Below, piece by piece: positions 36,581-48,106 of a stretch of DNA of 64,000 bases. A program made the position numbers and the translations under genes. The DNA comes from Benincasa hispida (taxonomy: Eukaryota > Streptophyta > Magnoliopsida > Cucurbitales > Cucurbitaceae). The notes under the pieces were generated by a model that searched no databases, was not told the origin of the DNA, and saw only the letters and a program-made list of their open reading frames with translations. The stretch lies in assembly GCF_009727055.1 (NCBI RefSeq), contig NC_052354.1, positions 41,361,553 through 41,425,552 of the forward strand. The letters are read 5' to 3'. Position 1 is the stretch's first letter. Every line of letters starts with the position of its first letter.

Positions 36581-39500
36581 GTGTTTGGTAGAGAATGATG
36601 ATTCTACCAAGATCCTTGATTTGGGTGCTATCAATCATGTCAGTTCCTCTTACCAAGGATTCAGTTCCTGGCAAACGTTGCCATAGGGAGAAATGACTCT
36701 TCGAGTCGGTACTGGTGAGATTGTTTCAAATGTTGTTGTAGGAAGGCTGAAGTTATTTGTTGACAAGAAACGTTATCTATTACTGGATAATGTTTTTGTA
36801 GTCCCTCAAATTAAGAGGAACTTAATCTCGGTTTCTTGTCCCATTGAACAAGGCTATACCGTCTCCTTTTCTGAGAATAAATTGTTTATTTTCAAGAATG
36901 GAATGGAGATTGGTCATGGTTTAATGGAAAGTAACTTATATGTACTAAGTTCGTTAGTCATAAAAGCCTTGTTTAACACTGAAATGTTCATTACGGAAAC
37001 AATAGCTAAAAGACTAAAGGTTTCTCCTAAGGAAAACGCCCATCTTTGGCATCTAAGGTTAGGTCACATCAACCTCAATAGGATTGAGAAGTTGGTGAAA
37101 AGTGGACTTCTAAAGAGTTTAGAAGAAAAATCCTTGCCGGTATATGAATCATGCCTCGAAGGCAAGATGACCAAACGGCCTTTTACTGGAAAAGGTTATA
37201 GAGCCAAGGAAGCCTTGGAGCTTCTACATTCATACCTCTATTGCTCGATGAATGTTAGAACTCAAGGTGGGCATGAATATTTCATCTCTTTCATAGATGA
37301 TTATTCAAGGTTCGGGTAACTCTACCTAAAGCAACGTAAGTCCGAAGCTCTTGACAAGTTCAAGAAGTATAAGGCTGAAGTTGAAAACTTGTTAGGTAAA
37401 AAGATAAAAACACTACGATCTGATCGTGGTGGAGAGTATATGGACCTCCAATTCCATAACTATATGATATAACATGGGATTGCATCCCAACTCTTGGTCC
37501 TTTGTACACCTCAGCAGAATGGTATATCAGAAAGGAGAAACAAAACCTTGTTGAACATGGTTCGGTCTATGATGAGTTATGCTCATCTTCCAGACTCGTT
37601 TTGGGGTTTTGCAGTGGAGACTGCATGTTATATCCTGAACAACGTTCCTTTGAAAAGTGTTTCTGAAACACCTTTTGAGTTATGGAGAGGCTGTAAAGGT
37701 AGTTTACGCCACTTTAGGATTTGGGGCTATCTGGCACATGTGCTAGTGACTAATCCAAAGAAGTTGGAACAGCGTTCGAAGGTTTTCCTTTTTGTAGGCT
37801 ACCCCAAGGAAACGAGAGGTGGATACTTCTATGATCCAAGTGAGAACAAAGTGTTTGTTTCTATAAATGCTTTCTTCTTGGAAGAAGACCACATGAGGGA
37901 TCATAAGCCACGGAGTAAGCTCGTTTTGCGTGAGATTAAGACTGCTGAGGGTTCAAAAAAATTTGTTGAACAGGCCGATAGATCAACAAGAGTTGTTGAG
38001 GTCGGAACGTCTAGTCAACCAGCTCAAGAGTTGAGACTACCTCGACGTATTGAGAGGGTGATGAACCCACCAGATCACTGCATGGGTTTGACTGAAGCCT
38101 AAAACTTCATTACGAATGATAGGGTCGAGGATCTGTTGTCTTTTAAGAAAGCAATGGAGGATGTTGACAAAGATGAATGGGTTAAAGCCATGAACCAGGA
38201 AATGGAGTCTATGTACTTCAATAACATCTGGGAGCTTATTGATCGACCTGATGGGGTAAGACCTATTGAGTGTAAGTGGATCTATAAGCGAAAGAGAGAT
38301 GTAGATGGAAAGGTGCAAACCTTTAAGGCTAGACTCGTGGTAAAAGGTTATACCCAGGTTGAGGGAGTAGACTATGAGGAAATTCTCTCACTTGTTGTCA
38401 TGCTCAAGTCTATCCAAATTCTCCTGTCTATAGCCACATTTTATGGTTATGAAATATGGCAAATAGACGTCAAGACTACCTTTCTTAATGGTAATCTTGA
38501 GGAGACCATCTATATGATTCAACCAGAGGGGTTCATCGTTCCAGATCAAGAGAAAAGAGTTTGCAAGCTTAATAGGTTCATTTATGGGCTGAAATAAGTA
38601 TCTAGATCTTGGAACTTCAGATTTGACACTACTGTCAAGTCGTTTGGCTTTGATTAGAACATTGATGAGCCTTGTGTTTACAAGAAGATCATCAACAGCT
38701 CAGTAGCTTTCCTGGTATTGTATGTGGATGATATCCTACTCATTGGAAATGATGTAGGGTATCTGACTGACATTAAGAAATGGTTAGCTGCCTAGTTCCA
38801 AATGAAATATTTGGGTAAGGCACAGTACGTTTTAGGGATCTAGATCATTTGGGATCGCAAGAACAAATGGTTAGCCTTGTCTCAGGCATCGTACATTGAT
38901 CATATGTTGATCAGGTACAGGATGCAGGATTCCAAGAAGGGTTTATTACCCTTCAGGCATGGAATCATTTTGTCTAAGGATCAATGTCCTAAGACACCTC
39001 AAGAGATTGAGGAGATGAGACGGATTCCCTATGCTTCTACTGTCGGAAGCTTAATGTATACAATGTTGTGTACCAGACCCGACATTTGCTATGCAATAGG
39101 GATTGTCAGTCGGTATCAGTCCAATCCACAATTTGATCACTGTATGGCGGTCAAGACGATCCTCAAGTATCTTCAGAGAATGAGGGACTACATGCTCATG
39201 TATGGAGATAAGGATTTGATCCTTATAGGATACACAGACTATGACTTTCAAATCGATAGAGATTCTCGCAAATCGATATCGGGGTCAGTGTTTACTCTGA
39301 ATGGAGGGGTTTTAGTCTGGTGAAGCATCAAGCAAGGATGCATCGTGGACTCCACTATGGAAGCCGAATACGTAGCCGCTTGTGAAGCAGCTAAGGAGGC
39401 TGTTTGGCTGAGGAAATTTCTTTCAGATTTGAAATTTGTTCCGAATATGGATTTACCTATCACTCTTTATTGTGATAACAACAGGGCTGTGGCAAATTCG

Positions 39501-39700
39501 AAAGAGCCTCGGAGTTATTGTCGGGGTAAGCACATAGAAGAAAATATCACCTGATCAGGGAGATTGTGCATCGCGGTGATGTGATAGTCATGGAGATTTC
39601 GCATCTTTGCACAACGTTGTTGATCCCTTTAAAATGGCCCTCACGACTAAAGTGTTCAAGGGTCACCTGAAGAATCTGGGTCTGCAGGACATGCGACATC
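36581..39700 (+). pseudogene. Ty1/copia pol pseudogene (element C)
   Basis: One continuous frame from about 36600 to 39540 covers protease, integrase, RT and RNase H but has in-frame stops at 36684, 37317, 37470, 38100, 38595, 38655, 38793, 38841 and 39321. The protease site reads ILDLGA (Asp-Ser-Gly has become Asp-Leu-Gly). The integrase zinc region has LPVYESC, losing one Cys. The first catalytic Asp is lost (HSYL, where element A has HSDL), while the SDRGGEY and TPQQNGISERRN segments remain. RT keeps LYVDDILLIGND at about 38718-38753. RNase H has DSTMEAEYVAACEA (about 39346). A one-base loss near 39540 breaks the C-terminus. It encodes no working enzyme. Confidence 0.9.
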
Positions 39701-39784
39701 TTATCTAGGGCAAGTAGGAGATGATACTGGGGTACGACCTAGTTTATTGTATATTGTACATTAATCTTCCGAGTCATTAGGACA

Positions 39785-39794
39785 AATGGGAGAT
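39785..39794 (+). other. Element C polypurine tract
   Basis: aaatgggaga directly before the LTR start TGTTGGATTGG at 39795. Confidence 0.7.
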
Positions 39795-41793
39795 TGTTGG
39801 ATTGGTGTCTTAATTCTCTCGGAGTCTCGTTGTTTTGTAAAGATACACACTGTTTGATGAATAAAATAATCGTTATTTAATTCTAGCATTTACTCATATC
39901 CAATAAACAAAGCTCCTGGTTATCTTATGTGAACTTAAGCATGTATATGTGATATACAAGTGGATAATGCCTCAAGTGATAACCTAAATAGGTCTGTTGT
40001 ATAAGGATTAAGGAGGGACACCTGATCCTTGTGACACTATGGATACGGCCCGCTTTTGTAGAGGTTTGCAAGTGTTGTAACTACTACAAATGGTAGATCC
40101 TGACCATTCATGTGGAGACGTGTGAGCGGGGGTGACCTATACGAGTTGTTGACAGACCACGAGAATGTGTTTGTATATAACGTCGTTGATACTAGAGACT
40201 TACATTTCACCTAAATGACCATAGCAGACATGACCTCAATCCTGAGTGTTTTAGGAACTTCTGCTTTTGAGGGCGGTTCTCTAATTAGTATGGGTCAGAC
40301 TGGCCAGATTGCCAACTCAATGTGTCTAGGATTTTTGGGAACTTATCTGATCTAGGAGTTGGGAACTCAATCCACAAGATGGAATTTACTCCTTTCTCGA
40401 AGCAGGGATAAGTAGAGAGATTGCTCCCTTAAGGGTTGATTCCTAGTCTTGAACATAGTGGCCACAACTTCTCTTTGGAAGAGAGGACTCATTCATAGTA
40501 GAACTATGACTTATGTTCATTAGAGGGATCAGTAGTACTCAAGAAGTTAGATGTAACTAAAGAGGCATAACGGTTATTGGCTCAGCTGTACTTACGAGCG
40601 ATCTGTGAAGGGTTATCGCACTCCTGATTTGTTAAGATGGACACATAATATATCTGTGGTAAGGAGAGTTCAGCTGTCGGTCTTTAGTAGAGTGCCTGAC
40701 AGTTAACAGATGGTGGATCCCGTGACAAAAGAGTTTAGTCAGTTATTCATGTACCATTGGAGCTTTGAGCTACAAGTTCATAAGGTCCCCTTGGTAGCTC
40801 AATAGATTTAGTTGATGATCAGTTCTTAGTGTTGATTTGAAATGTTCAAATTGATAAGAAGTATTTTGATTATATATGATATAATCGGTATGATGTATGA
40901 GACACATCTAGTAGAGGATTAATGTAATGAGGTTTACATTAAGTACCATGGAATAGAAAAAGAACTATGGTTTATATGTTTCATGAGATGAAATATTAAA
41001 ATTCTAGGTTATAAATATAGTATGATAAGTTGGTTATCATTTATATTTATAATAATATTAATTATTGGATAGTTAAATCTTTTTCTCTAATAACCAATTG
41101 AGTGGGAGGTTATTAGTGGTTCATGGTAACCGTGAGATAAAAGGAAATTTGTTTTCCTAATTTTAGTAAGTTTTTGATAGAATTGATTTTGGGATTTCTC
41201 TCTAAAAAAAAAAAAATCTCACGGAAGTTGTCAAGTAAATACGGATTTACTAAGCGACGGCTTGTTTTAGTAAATGATTGTGTAGTCTTTTGCAAGCAAC
41301 AGACACGCAGCTAAACGATCGCTTAGCTTTCGCTAGACGATCACTCAACTTTTGCTAAACGATTGGGCATCAATCTATACGATAGGTCCAGTCTTCTCCT
41401 ACTTGCTCAATCATGTTCACGATTGTTGAATCCTCCATTCTTCTGCCTCATACCAAGTCCACACAGAGCCCACCCTTTGGATTCTCACACCCAGAATACC
41501 AAGGTAGCCTTCCTAGTAGTGTCATACTCAACTCGACGCCGTCAAGGTTCTGTAGAGGCTGTTTGTGTTGTTGAGGAGTTTGTGTTGTTTGTGTTGTGTT
41601 GTTTGTGTTGCGGTGTTTGTGTTGCGGAGCGGCCGTGTTGATCAAGCGTTCGAGGTTGCTGTGTTCGAGCGTTTATGATCAAGGAGCATGGAGACGTGTC
41701 TACAAATGTGTGTAGAGATTTCTTTTCTTGATCATTTGTAGTTTTCATGCTGTAATTTCTGTATTTATTACATAACCGTTTGTCTCTGTTTAC
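39795..41793 (+). repeat. Element C 3' LTR (3' end truncated)
   Basis: TGTTGGATTGGTGTC start. It aligns with 16073-18093 and contains ctaaacgatcgcttag at 41311-41326. At about 41791 it fuses with the middle of another LTR (gccttaagtgataacc). Confidence 0.8.
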
Positions 41794-43055
41794 GCCTTAA
41801 GTGATAACCTAAATTGGCCCAGCTATAATTATGAGCGATTTGTGAAGGATCATCATACTGTTGATTGGTTATATTCAATGGACATAGAAATATATCTGTA
41901 GTGCGAAGAGTGCAACTGTCGGTCTTTAGTGGAGTGACCAATAGTTAACGGATGGTGGATCTCATGATTAAAGAGTTTAGTCAGTTATTCACATATCGTT
42001 GGAGCTTCAAGCTATAGGTCCATAAGGTCCCCTTGGTAACTCAATGGGTTCAAGTTGAGAATTAGATTTTGGGTTAGTTTGAAATGTTCAAATTAACAAA
42101 AGGAAATTTGATTATATATGATATAATTAAATTGATTCAATTATATGTGATATAATTGATATGATGTATTTGATACATATTTAATTGGAGGAATTAATAT
42201 AAATATGATTTATATTAAATACCATAAAATAGAAAAAGAACTATGGTTTATATGTTTCATATGATGAAATATTAAAACTATAGGTTATAAATATAATATG
42301 ATAAATTAGTTATTATATTTATAATATATTAATTATATGATAATTAATTATTTTTTTTCTTTAATGACCAACTTAAGTGGAAGGTTATGTACGGTTATGG
42401 TAACTGTGAGATAAAAAGGAAAATGGTTTTCAAAAATCAGAGGTTGATGAATCATTATTGTATCGTTTCAAAAAAAGTAAGACTATCAAGTAAAAGAGTT
42501 TTACTAAATGATAGCATCTCACAGACTAAACGATTGAGTGCCGAGTTTACTATACGATAGTTACTCGTTACTTCACGGTCGAGTAGCAAGTCTATACGAT
42601 AGGCTTCTTCTTATTACACGATCGAGTATCAAGTCGATCTGATAGACTTCTTCCTTCTTCCACTTACTTGATTGTCTACCTTCTTTATTCCTCTATCCAA
42701 AGTTACACAGAGTCCACAACTCCTCGATTCTCACACCGAGAATATCAAGATAACTCTTGTGGTGGTGTTCTTGTTCCATTCGAGGGTCGAGGGTCGAGTT
42801 GCACTCGATAAAGATCAAGGATTCTTCCGTTTATACTCTTGGTTGTTCTGATCGTTGCACTCAAGTTCGTACTGTTGAATGAGTTGCTCAACGATCGAGG
42901 GATACTTGAAGAAAGAATTCTTCAAATGTTTGCATACTCTATCCCTTGTTCAATTAAAGAATCATGCTTGTAATTTATTGTTTATGCATAATCTACTGTT
43001 TTAGACTGTAATTGTTTGTTTTCCTTCTCAATGAGATTTGGAACTATCCGCTTCC
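41794..43055 (+). repeat. Copia LTR fragment with internal deletion
   Basis: Starts in LTR mid-sequence (cttaagtgataacctaaa), jumps at once to tggcccagctat, skipping about 600 bp present in LTR B, and runs to ctatccgcttccgctc near 43055. There it joins another LTR (cattagagggatcag). Palindromic words lie at about 42525-42660. Confidence 0.7.
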
Positions 43056-44281
43056 GCTCATTAGAGGGATCAGTGGTACTTAAGGAGTTAGATGTAATTA
43101 CAGGGGCAAAACGATAATTTGGCCCAGCTATACTTACGAGCAATTTGTGAAGAGCCATCGTACTGTTGATTGGTTATATCCAATGGACACAGAAATATAT
43201 CTGTAGTGTGAAGAGTGCAATTGTTGGTATTTAGTGGAGTGTCCGACAGTTAACGGGTGGTGGATAATGTAATTAAAAGTTTAATTAGTAATTCATGTAC
43301 TATTGGAGCTTCAAGCTACAGATCCATAAGGTCCCCTTGGTAGTTCAAAAAGAATTAGTTGAGAATCCGTTTTTGGGTTAATTTGAAATGTTCAAACTAA
43401 TAAGAGAGAATTTGATTATATATGATATAATTAAATTGATTCAATTATATATGATATAATTGTTATAATGTATTTGATACATTATAGTTTAATTGGAGGA
43501 AATAAATATTTGAATAAAATTCAAATATATTTTCTATGAATGTGATTCATTGTTGTTAAATTTAATATAAATATGATTTACATTAAATGGTATAAAATAG
43601 AGAAAATGAACTATAGTTTATATCAATATTAAAAAACTATATATTATGTGTTATATTTGATATAACATATAGTTTAATATAAATAAGATATGATAAGTTG
43701 GTTATCATATTTATTTGTATTAATTTTATTATTTTGGATAATTATTCCTCTTTTCTCTCCAACCACCTTAGTGGGTGGTTAAGTAGTTTTATGGAAAATG
43801 GAATAAAGAATTTATTTTCTTTTCTTCCTTACAGACTCACATTGAGAACTACACGATTGGGTGCTTTACTATATGATAGAGAAAAGAACAAAACTATTAT
43901 GTATTCTTCCTTAATCTTCTACCTCCTACAAACTAAAAACTTACCCTCCTAACCAAAATAGTCAGAGCCCACAACTCTTAGACTCTCACCCTGAGTATGT
44001 TGAAGGCTCCCAATGGTTGTGTCTTCTGTTTTGGTTCGTGAAGTTTTTGAAAAGGGTCTTCAGGTTTGCTTAGTTCGAGGTTTGTGATAGTTCAAGGGGT
44101 TTACACGAAGAAACGTTTTTCAAAAGTATAATCTCTTGAACTCTATTTCTTTACAAATAACATGTTGGAATTTGTTTAGAATGCATATCTTGAATGTTTA
44201 CTGTAAATTTGTTTTTTCAATCAAAATGGAATTTGGACGATCCGTTTCCACTCAAGGATCTCTTTAAAACGAGTTCCTTTA
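43056..44281 (+). repeat. Copia LTR fragment, 5' truncated
   Basis: Aligns with 48880-50111 (cattagagggatca..., then ataagatatgataagttgg, ... gagttccttt), so it is the same subfamily. It ends at a decayed primer site tgatatcaatgcc (44284). Confidence 0.75.
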
Positions 44282-45493
44282 ATTGATATCAATGCCAAGT
44301 TGTAGTTCTTATTCCAAATTCCATTTCTGTATTAAAATCATTTACAATAATGGTGGGTTTTAATTTCTGCATTGCGTTTAAACGTTAAATGTATGTGGAT
44401 GGTTGTTGATGGATGTTTCGGGGTAGTGATCTCTGTTTATGGCTTTCTATTTAAATTATAAAGTTAATTTGTAAGGGCCCCTGCATTTTTGGGGCATTAA
44501 ACTTGCAATCGAGTCTATATTTGTTTAAGTTTTAGTCGTTCGTGAAGCTTTAGAAGAAATTTTGTAGTGTGTTTCAATGGAGAAGATGAAACAGTAGTCG
44601 TATCGTCTAGCTAGAGCTAAACGATCGTTTAGACTTTGTTATGTGTTCGTGTAGAGTTTACTACACGATCGTGTAGCATCTTCTAAATGATCGCATAGCT
44701 AACGTTATGCGATCGTGTCAAGTTTGCTACACAATCGTGTTTGAATTGGCTACATCATCTGCTAAACGATCGTGTAGACTATCATGCTCATTGCATAGTC
44801 AGTAGCTACACGATCACATAGTATACGATACTCAACGCTCGCTACACGATCGTGTAAACTATCATGCTCATCGCACAGTCAGTAGCTACACGATCACATG
44901 GTATGCGATACTCAATGCACGTTGCACAATCGCATAGACTTTCATGCTCATCACATAGTCAAAAGCTACGCGATCGCATATACATGATCGTTTGTACTCT
45001 ACGCCTCGTTGCTCAACGATCAGGAGTTTGCTACACGATCAAGTTACAAGTGTTCTTGGTAGAGCGGTTCAAAACCCGGTTCACTTGTTCCGAATTGGTG
45101 GACTCAACTTTTGTAATCGTTTAGCCATTTATTTTTCAGTTTTGAGATTATCTATCCCAGTCCTACAACTTTAGTTAAATATACATGTAATGTATGTTTA
45201 TTTTATATGTCATAATGTATGTCATATAGTTTTAAAACCCGCTATAGGTTATGCATTTAATTTCATGCATCATTTTATACTATAAATGTTATAATATATT
45301 AGTATGCACGTTTAAATTACATAAAGCATGCTCATGCATCATATAATATAAGAGTGATAATATATGTATGCTTGCATTATAGCATATCCATGCATCATTT
45401 ATATTATAAATGTTATAATATAAGGTTGAATGGTTGTATGGAATGTATGTTATGGTTTAATTCATTTTTGTTTATATAAAGTTATATATTAAT
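44282..45493 (+). other. Copia leader with palindrome array
   Basis: Follows the primer site. It carries the densest run of palindromic words in the window (44600-45030), including perfect 16-bp palindromes at 44617-44632 and 44661-44676 and an 80-bp tandem repeat (44761-45000). The open frame at 44864-45124 crosses the array and is not a gene. Confidence 0.75.
44761..45000 (+). repeat. 80-bp tandem repeat, about 3 copies
   Basis: Units start at 44761 (gctaaacgatcgtgtagact), 44841 (gctacacgatcgtgtaaact) and 44921 (gttgcacaatcgcatagact). Each continues with atcatgctcat and a second cgatc word. Confidence 0.85.
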
Positions 45494-47633
45494 TGTTAGG
45501 AATATCCTAGAACTTGCAGTTCGTGTTAAACATTCTATTTATCAATAATAATAAGTTGTTGATTTTGCATTCTATTATGAAAATCCAATAAACATATCCA
45601 TGGCTATAGTTTGAATACTGTTACTTTATGTAATGACATAAACAGGATCAAGCTAACAGTATATAGCCTAAATGGTCTAATAAGTATATGGATGAAATTG
45701 GGTATCTCATCCTGGTAACACTATTGGATGCAACCCACTTTGTAATTGTTACAAGAAGTTGTAAAGTGCTACAAATGATATGATCCACAGATCGTTCATG
45801 TTGAGACAAGTGAGTGGGGGTGTCCTATGCAATGAGTTTTCATATAGACTGGACCACAAAAATAGTCACTTTTCTTTATAATGATCGTTTACTGTTAAAA
45901 CTGACTATTTTATTATTTACTATAACGCCGTTCATGACAGAGACTTTCATTTCATTAGGATGACCATAGGTAACATGGCCTTAATCCTGAGTGAGTTGAG
46001 AACTCCTACCTATGAGGGCGGTCCTTTGATTTGCATGGGTGCGAATGGCCAGATTGCCGACTCAAACCTACCACTTTGAGGATTAGTCTAATTGGGGAGC
46101 TGGGAACTCAGCTACACAAGATGAAATTCACTCATTCTCTGAATTAAAGGTAAGTAGATAGATTTCTCCCTTAAGGGCTGATTCTAGGGCTTGAACAATG
46201 TGGCGCCACACACTTTCTCATGGCACGAAAGGTGTTCACTCATAGTAGGACTATGATGTATTGTTCATTAGAGGAATCAGTGGTACTTAAGGAGTTAGAT
46301 GTAACTACAGGGGCAAAACGGTAAATTGGCCCAGCTGTACTTATAAGCAATCTGTGAAGGATTATCGTATTATTGACTGGTTATATCCAATGGACACATA
46401 AATATATTTGTAGTGAGAATAGTGCAGCTGTCGGTCTTTAGTGGAGTGCCTAATAGTTAACGGATGGTGGATCTCATGATTAAAGAGTTTAATAAGTTAT
46501 TCACGTACTGTTGGAGTTTTAAGCTACAGGTCCATAAGGTCCCCTTAGTAGCTCAATGGATTCAAGTTGAGAATCAGTTTTTGGGTTAGTTTGAAGTGTT
46601 CAAGAGGAAGTTTGATTATATATGATATAATTAAACTGGTTCAATTATATGTGATATAATTGACATGATGTATGAAATACATTAATTGGAGGATTTCGAT
46701 ATAAATATGATTTATATTAATTAAAGGAGAAAAGAAATATGGTTTAAATATTACATATAATGTGATATTAAAACTATAGGTTATAAATATAATATGATAA
46801 TTTAGTTATTGTATTTATTTATAATTAAACAGTTATGAGATAATTGTGGTTGGTTATTTTTCTCCATTAACCATAAAAGTGGGAGGTTATGTTCAGTTTT
46901 CATAACTGAAGGGTAAAATAAAAATAGTTTTCATTTTGTAAAAAGATCGCTTCATTAAGTGTTGTACTAATCGTTTAGCTCATGAGAGACTACACGATAA
47001 CCTTCTAAGCGAGAGACTAAACGATCGTGTAAAACGCCTTTTACTAAACGATCGTGTAGACGATCTAACGTGATTTACTATGCGATTGCATGCCAAGCGA
47101 GATTTACTAAACAACCGTGTAAACGATCAATAGTGTTTTTACTAAATGATCGTGTACCAACCGAGTTTTACTAAACGATCAAGCATACAAAATCTATGTG
47201 ATAAACAGTACATTCTCCCACTTGCATGATCGTATAGTTCGATCGTTGCCTTCTTCCATCCCTCTACCAAATCCAACAGAGCCCACACCTCCTGGATTCT
47301 CACTCCGAGAATACCAAGGTTGTCGAGTGGTGGTGTCTAAGAGTGCTTGTTCGTGGAGAAGATTGTTCGTGATTACCAAGAGATTGGGTAGGCGATCTAA
47401 ACGAGAGCAACAGGTTGTTGTCCAGTTCTTCACGAGAGCAAGAGATATTCAAAAGAAACGTTCTTCAAAGGTAAGTCTCTCACTCCTTTTGTATTTAATT
47501 ATGAAAGCATGTTGTAATTTGTTAGAAGATGCATAATTGTTCTATATATTTGTGAATGCCTTTAATTCTGTCACAATGGGCTTGGAAAGATCTTATGTCC
47601 GCTCATGGGTTCTCTTGAATAAGAGTTCCTTCA
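45494..47633 (+). repeat. Copia-type LTR J, full length
   Basis: tgttaggaatatcctagaac start and gagttccttca end, 2.14 kb. Palindromic words lie at 46960-47240 (ctaaacgatcgtgtag at 47044-47059). It is flanked by fragments of other LTRs, and no target duplication is visible (ttaat versus gttct). Confidence 0.75.
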
Positions 47634-47962
47634 GTTCTTACTCAATTCATGCATCGAGTTGGACTCGATTAGATTCGAGGTGCATTCAGACGATCTTGTG
47701 TTCGAGTTCGTTGGATGTTCTGGTCATTGGGTTCGAGTGCATTGTTGGATGCATTAGAGATTGATCGAGGGATACTTGAAGAATAGTTCTTTAAAGGTAC
47801 GCATACTCTATCCCTTATATTCTTTTATAGCATGTTGTAATTTCTATTTATGCATAATATATTCGTTTCTGGTTAGACTGTAATTATTATGTTCATTCTG
47901 ATTGGAATTCAGAACGATCCACTTCCGCTGCTCATGGAGATCTTTGTTTTAGATTTCCTTCA
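47634..47962 (+). repeat. Copia LTR 3'-end fragment
   Basis: The final ~330 bp of an LTR (compare 42770-43055), ending gatttccttca at 47962. Confidence 0.65.
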
Positions 47963-48106
47963 GTATGAGTCTATAGGACAGACCACAACCGGACTAGGGC
48001 AAGTGGGAGATCTTGTACTGGGCGTGTTATTTCCTAGTTTATTATTTTGTGTACTTGTATTTTTATTATCTTGTACACCCTACTAGCTTTAGGACAAGTG
48101 GGAGAT
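47963..48106 (+). other. 3' internal remnant with polypurine tract
   Basis: 144 bp matching the end of a copia internal region (ctagggcaagtgggagat, as at 39705-39723). It finishes with acaagtgggagat just before the LTR start. LTR end and LTR start are thus separated by almost nothing, so nearly the whole element interior is deleted. Confidence 0.65.

Larger units (their letters stand above)
33748..41793 (+). mobile_element. Ty1/copia element C
   Basis: The best preserved retrotransposon here, plus strand. It has a 5' LTR scrap (33748-33893), a primer-like site ttggtatcag (33895), a 2.7-kb leader, pol (36581 to about 39700), a purine tract aaatgggaga (39785-39793) and a 3' LTR (39795-41793, missing its last ~100 bp). 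Same family as A and B. It is non-functional because of nine pol stops, mutated active-site residues, an almost absent 5' LTR and no gag. Confidence 0.85.

Noticed and set aside
43850..43960. Possible CRISPR-like or satellite array from repeated gatcg words
   Set aside because: Spacing is irregular, there are no unique spacers, and the genome is eukaryotic. The words belong to the copia palindrome family.
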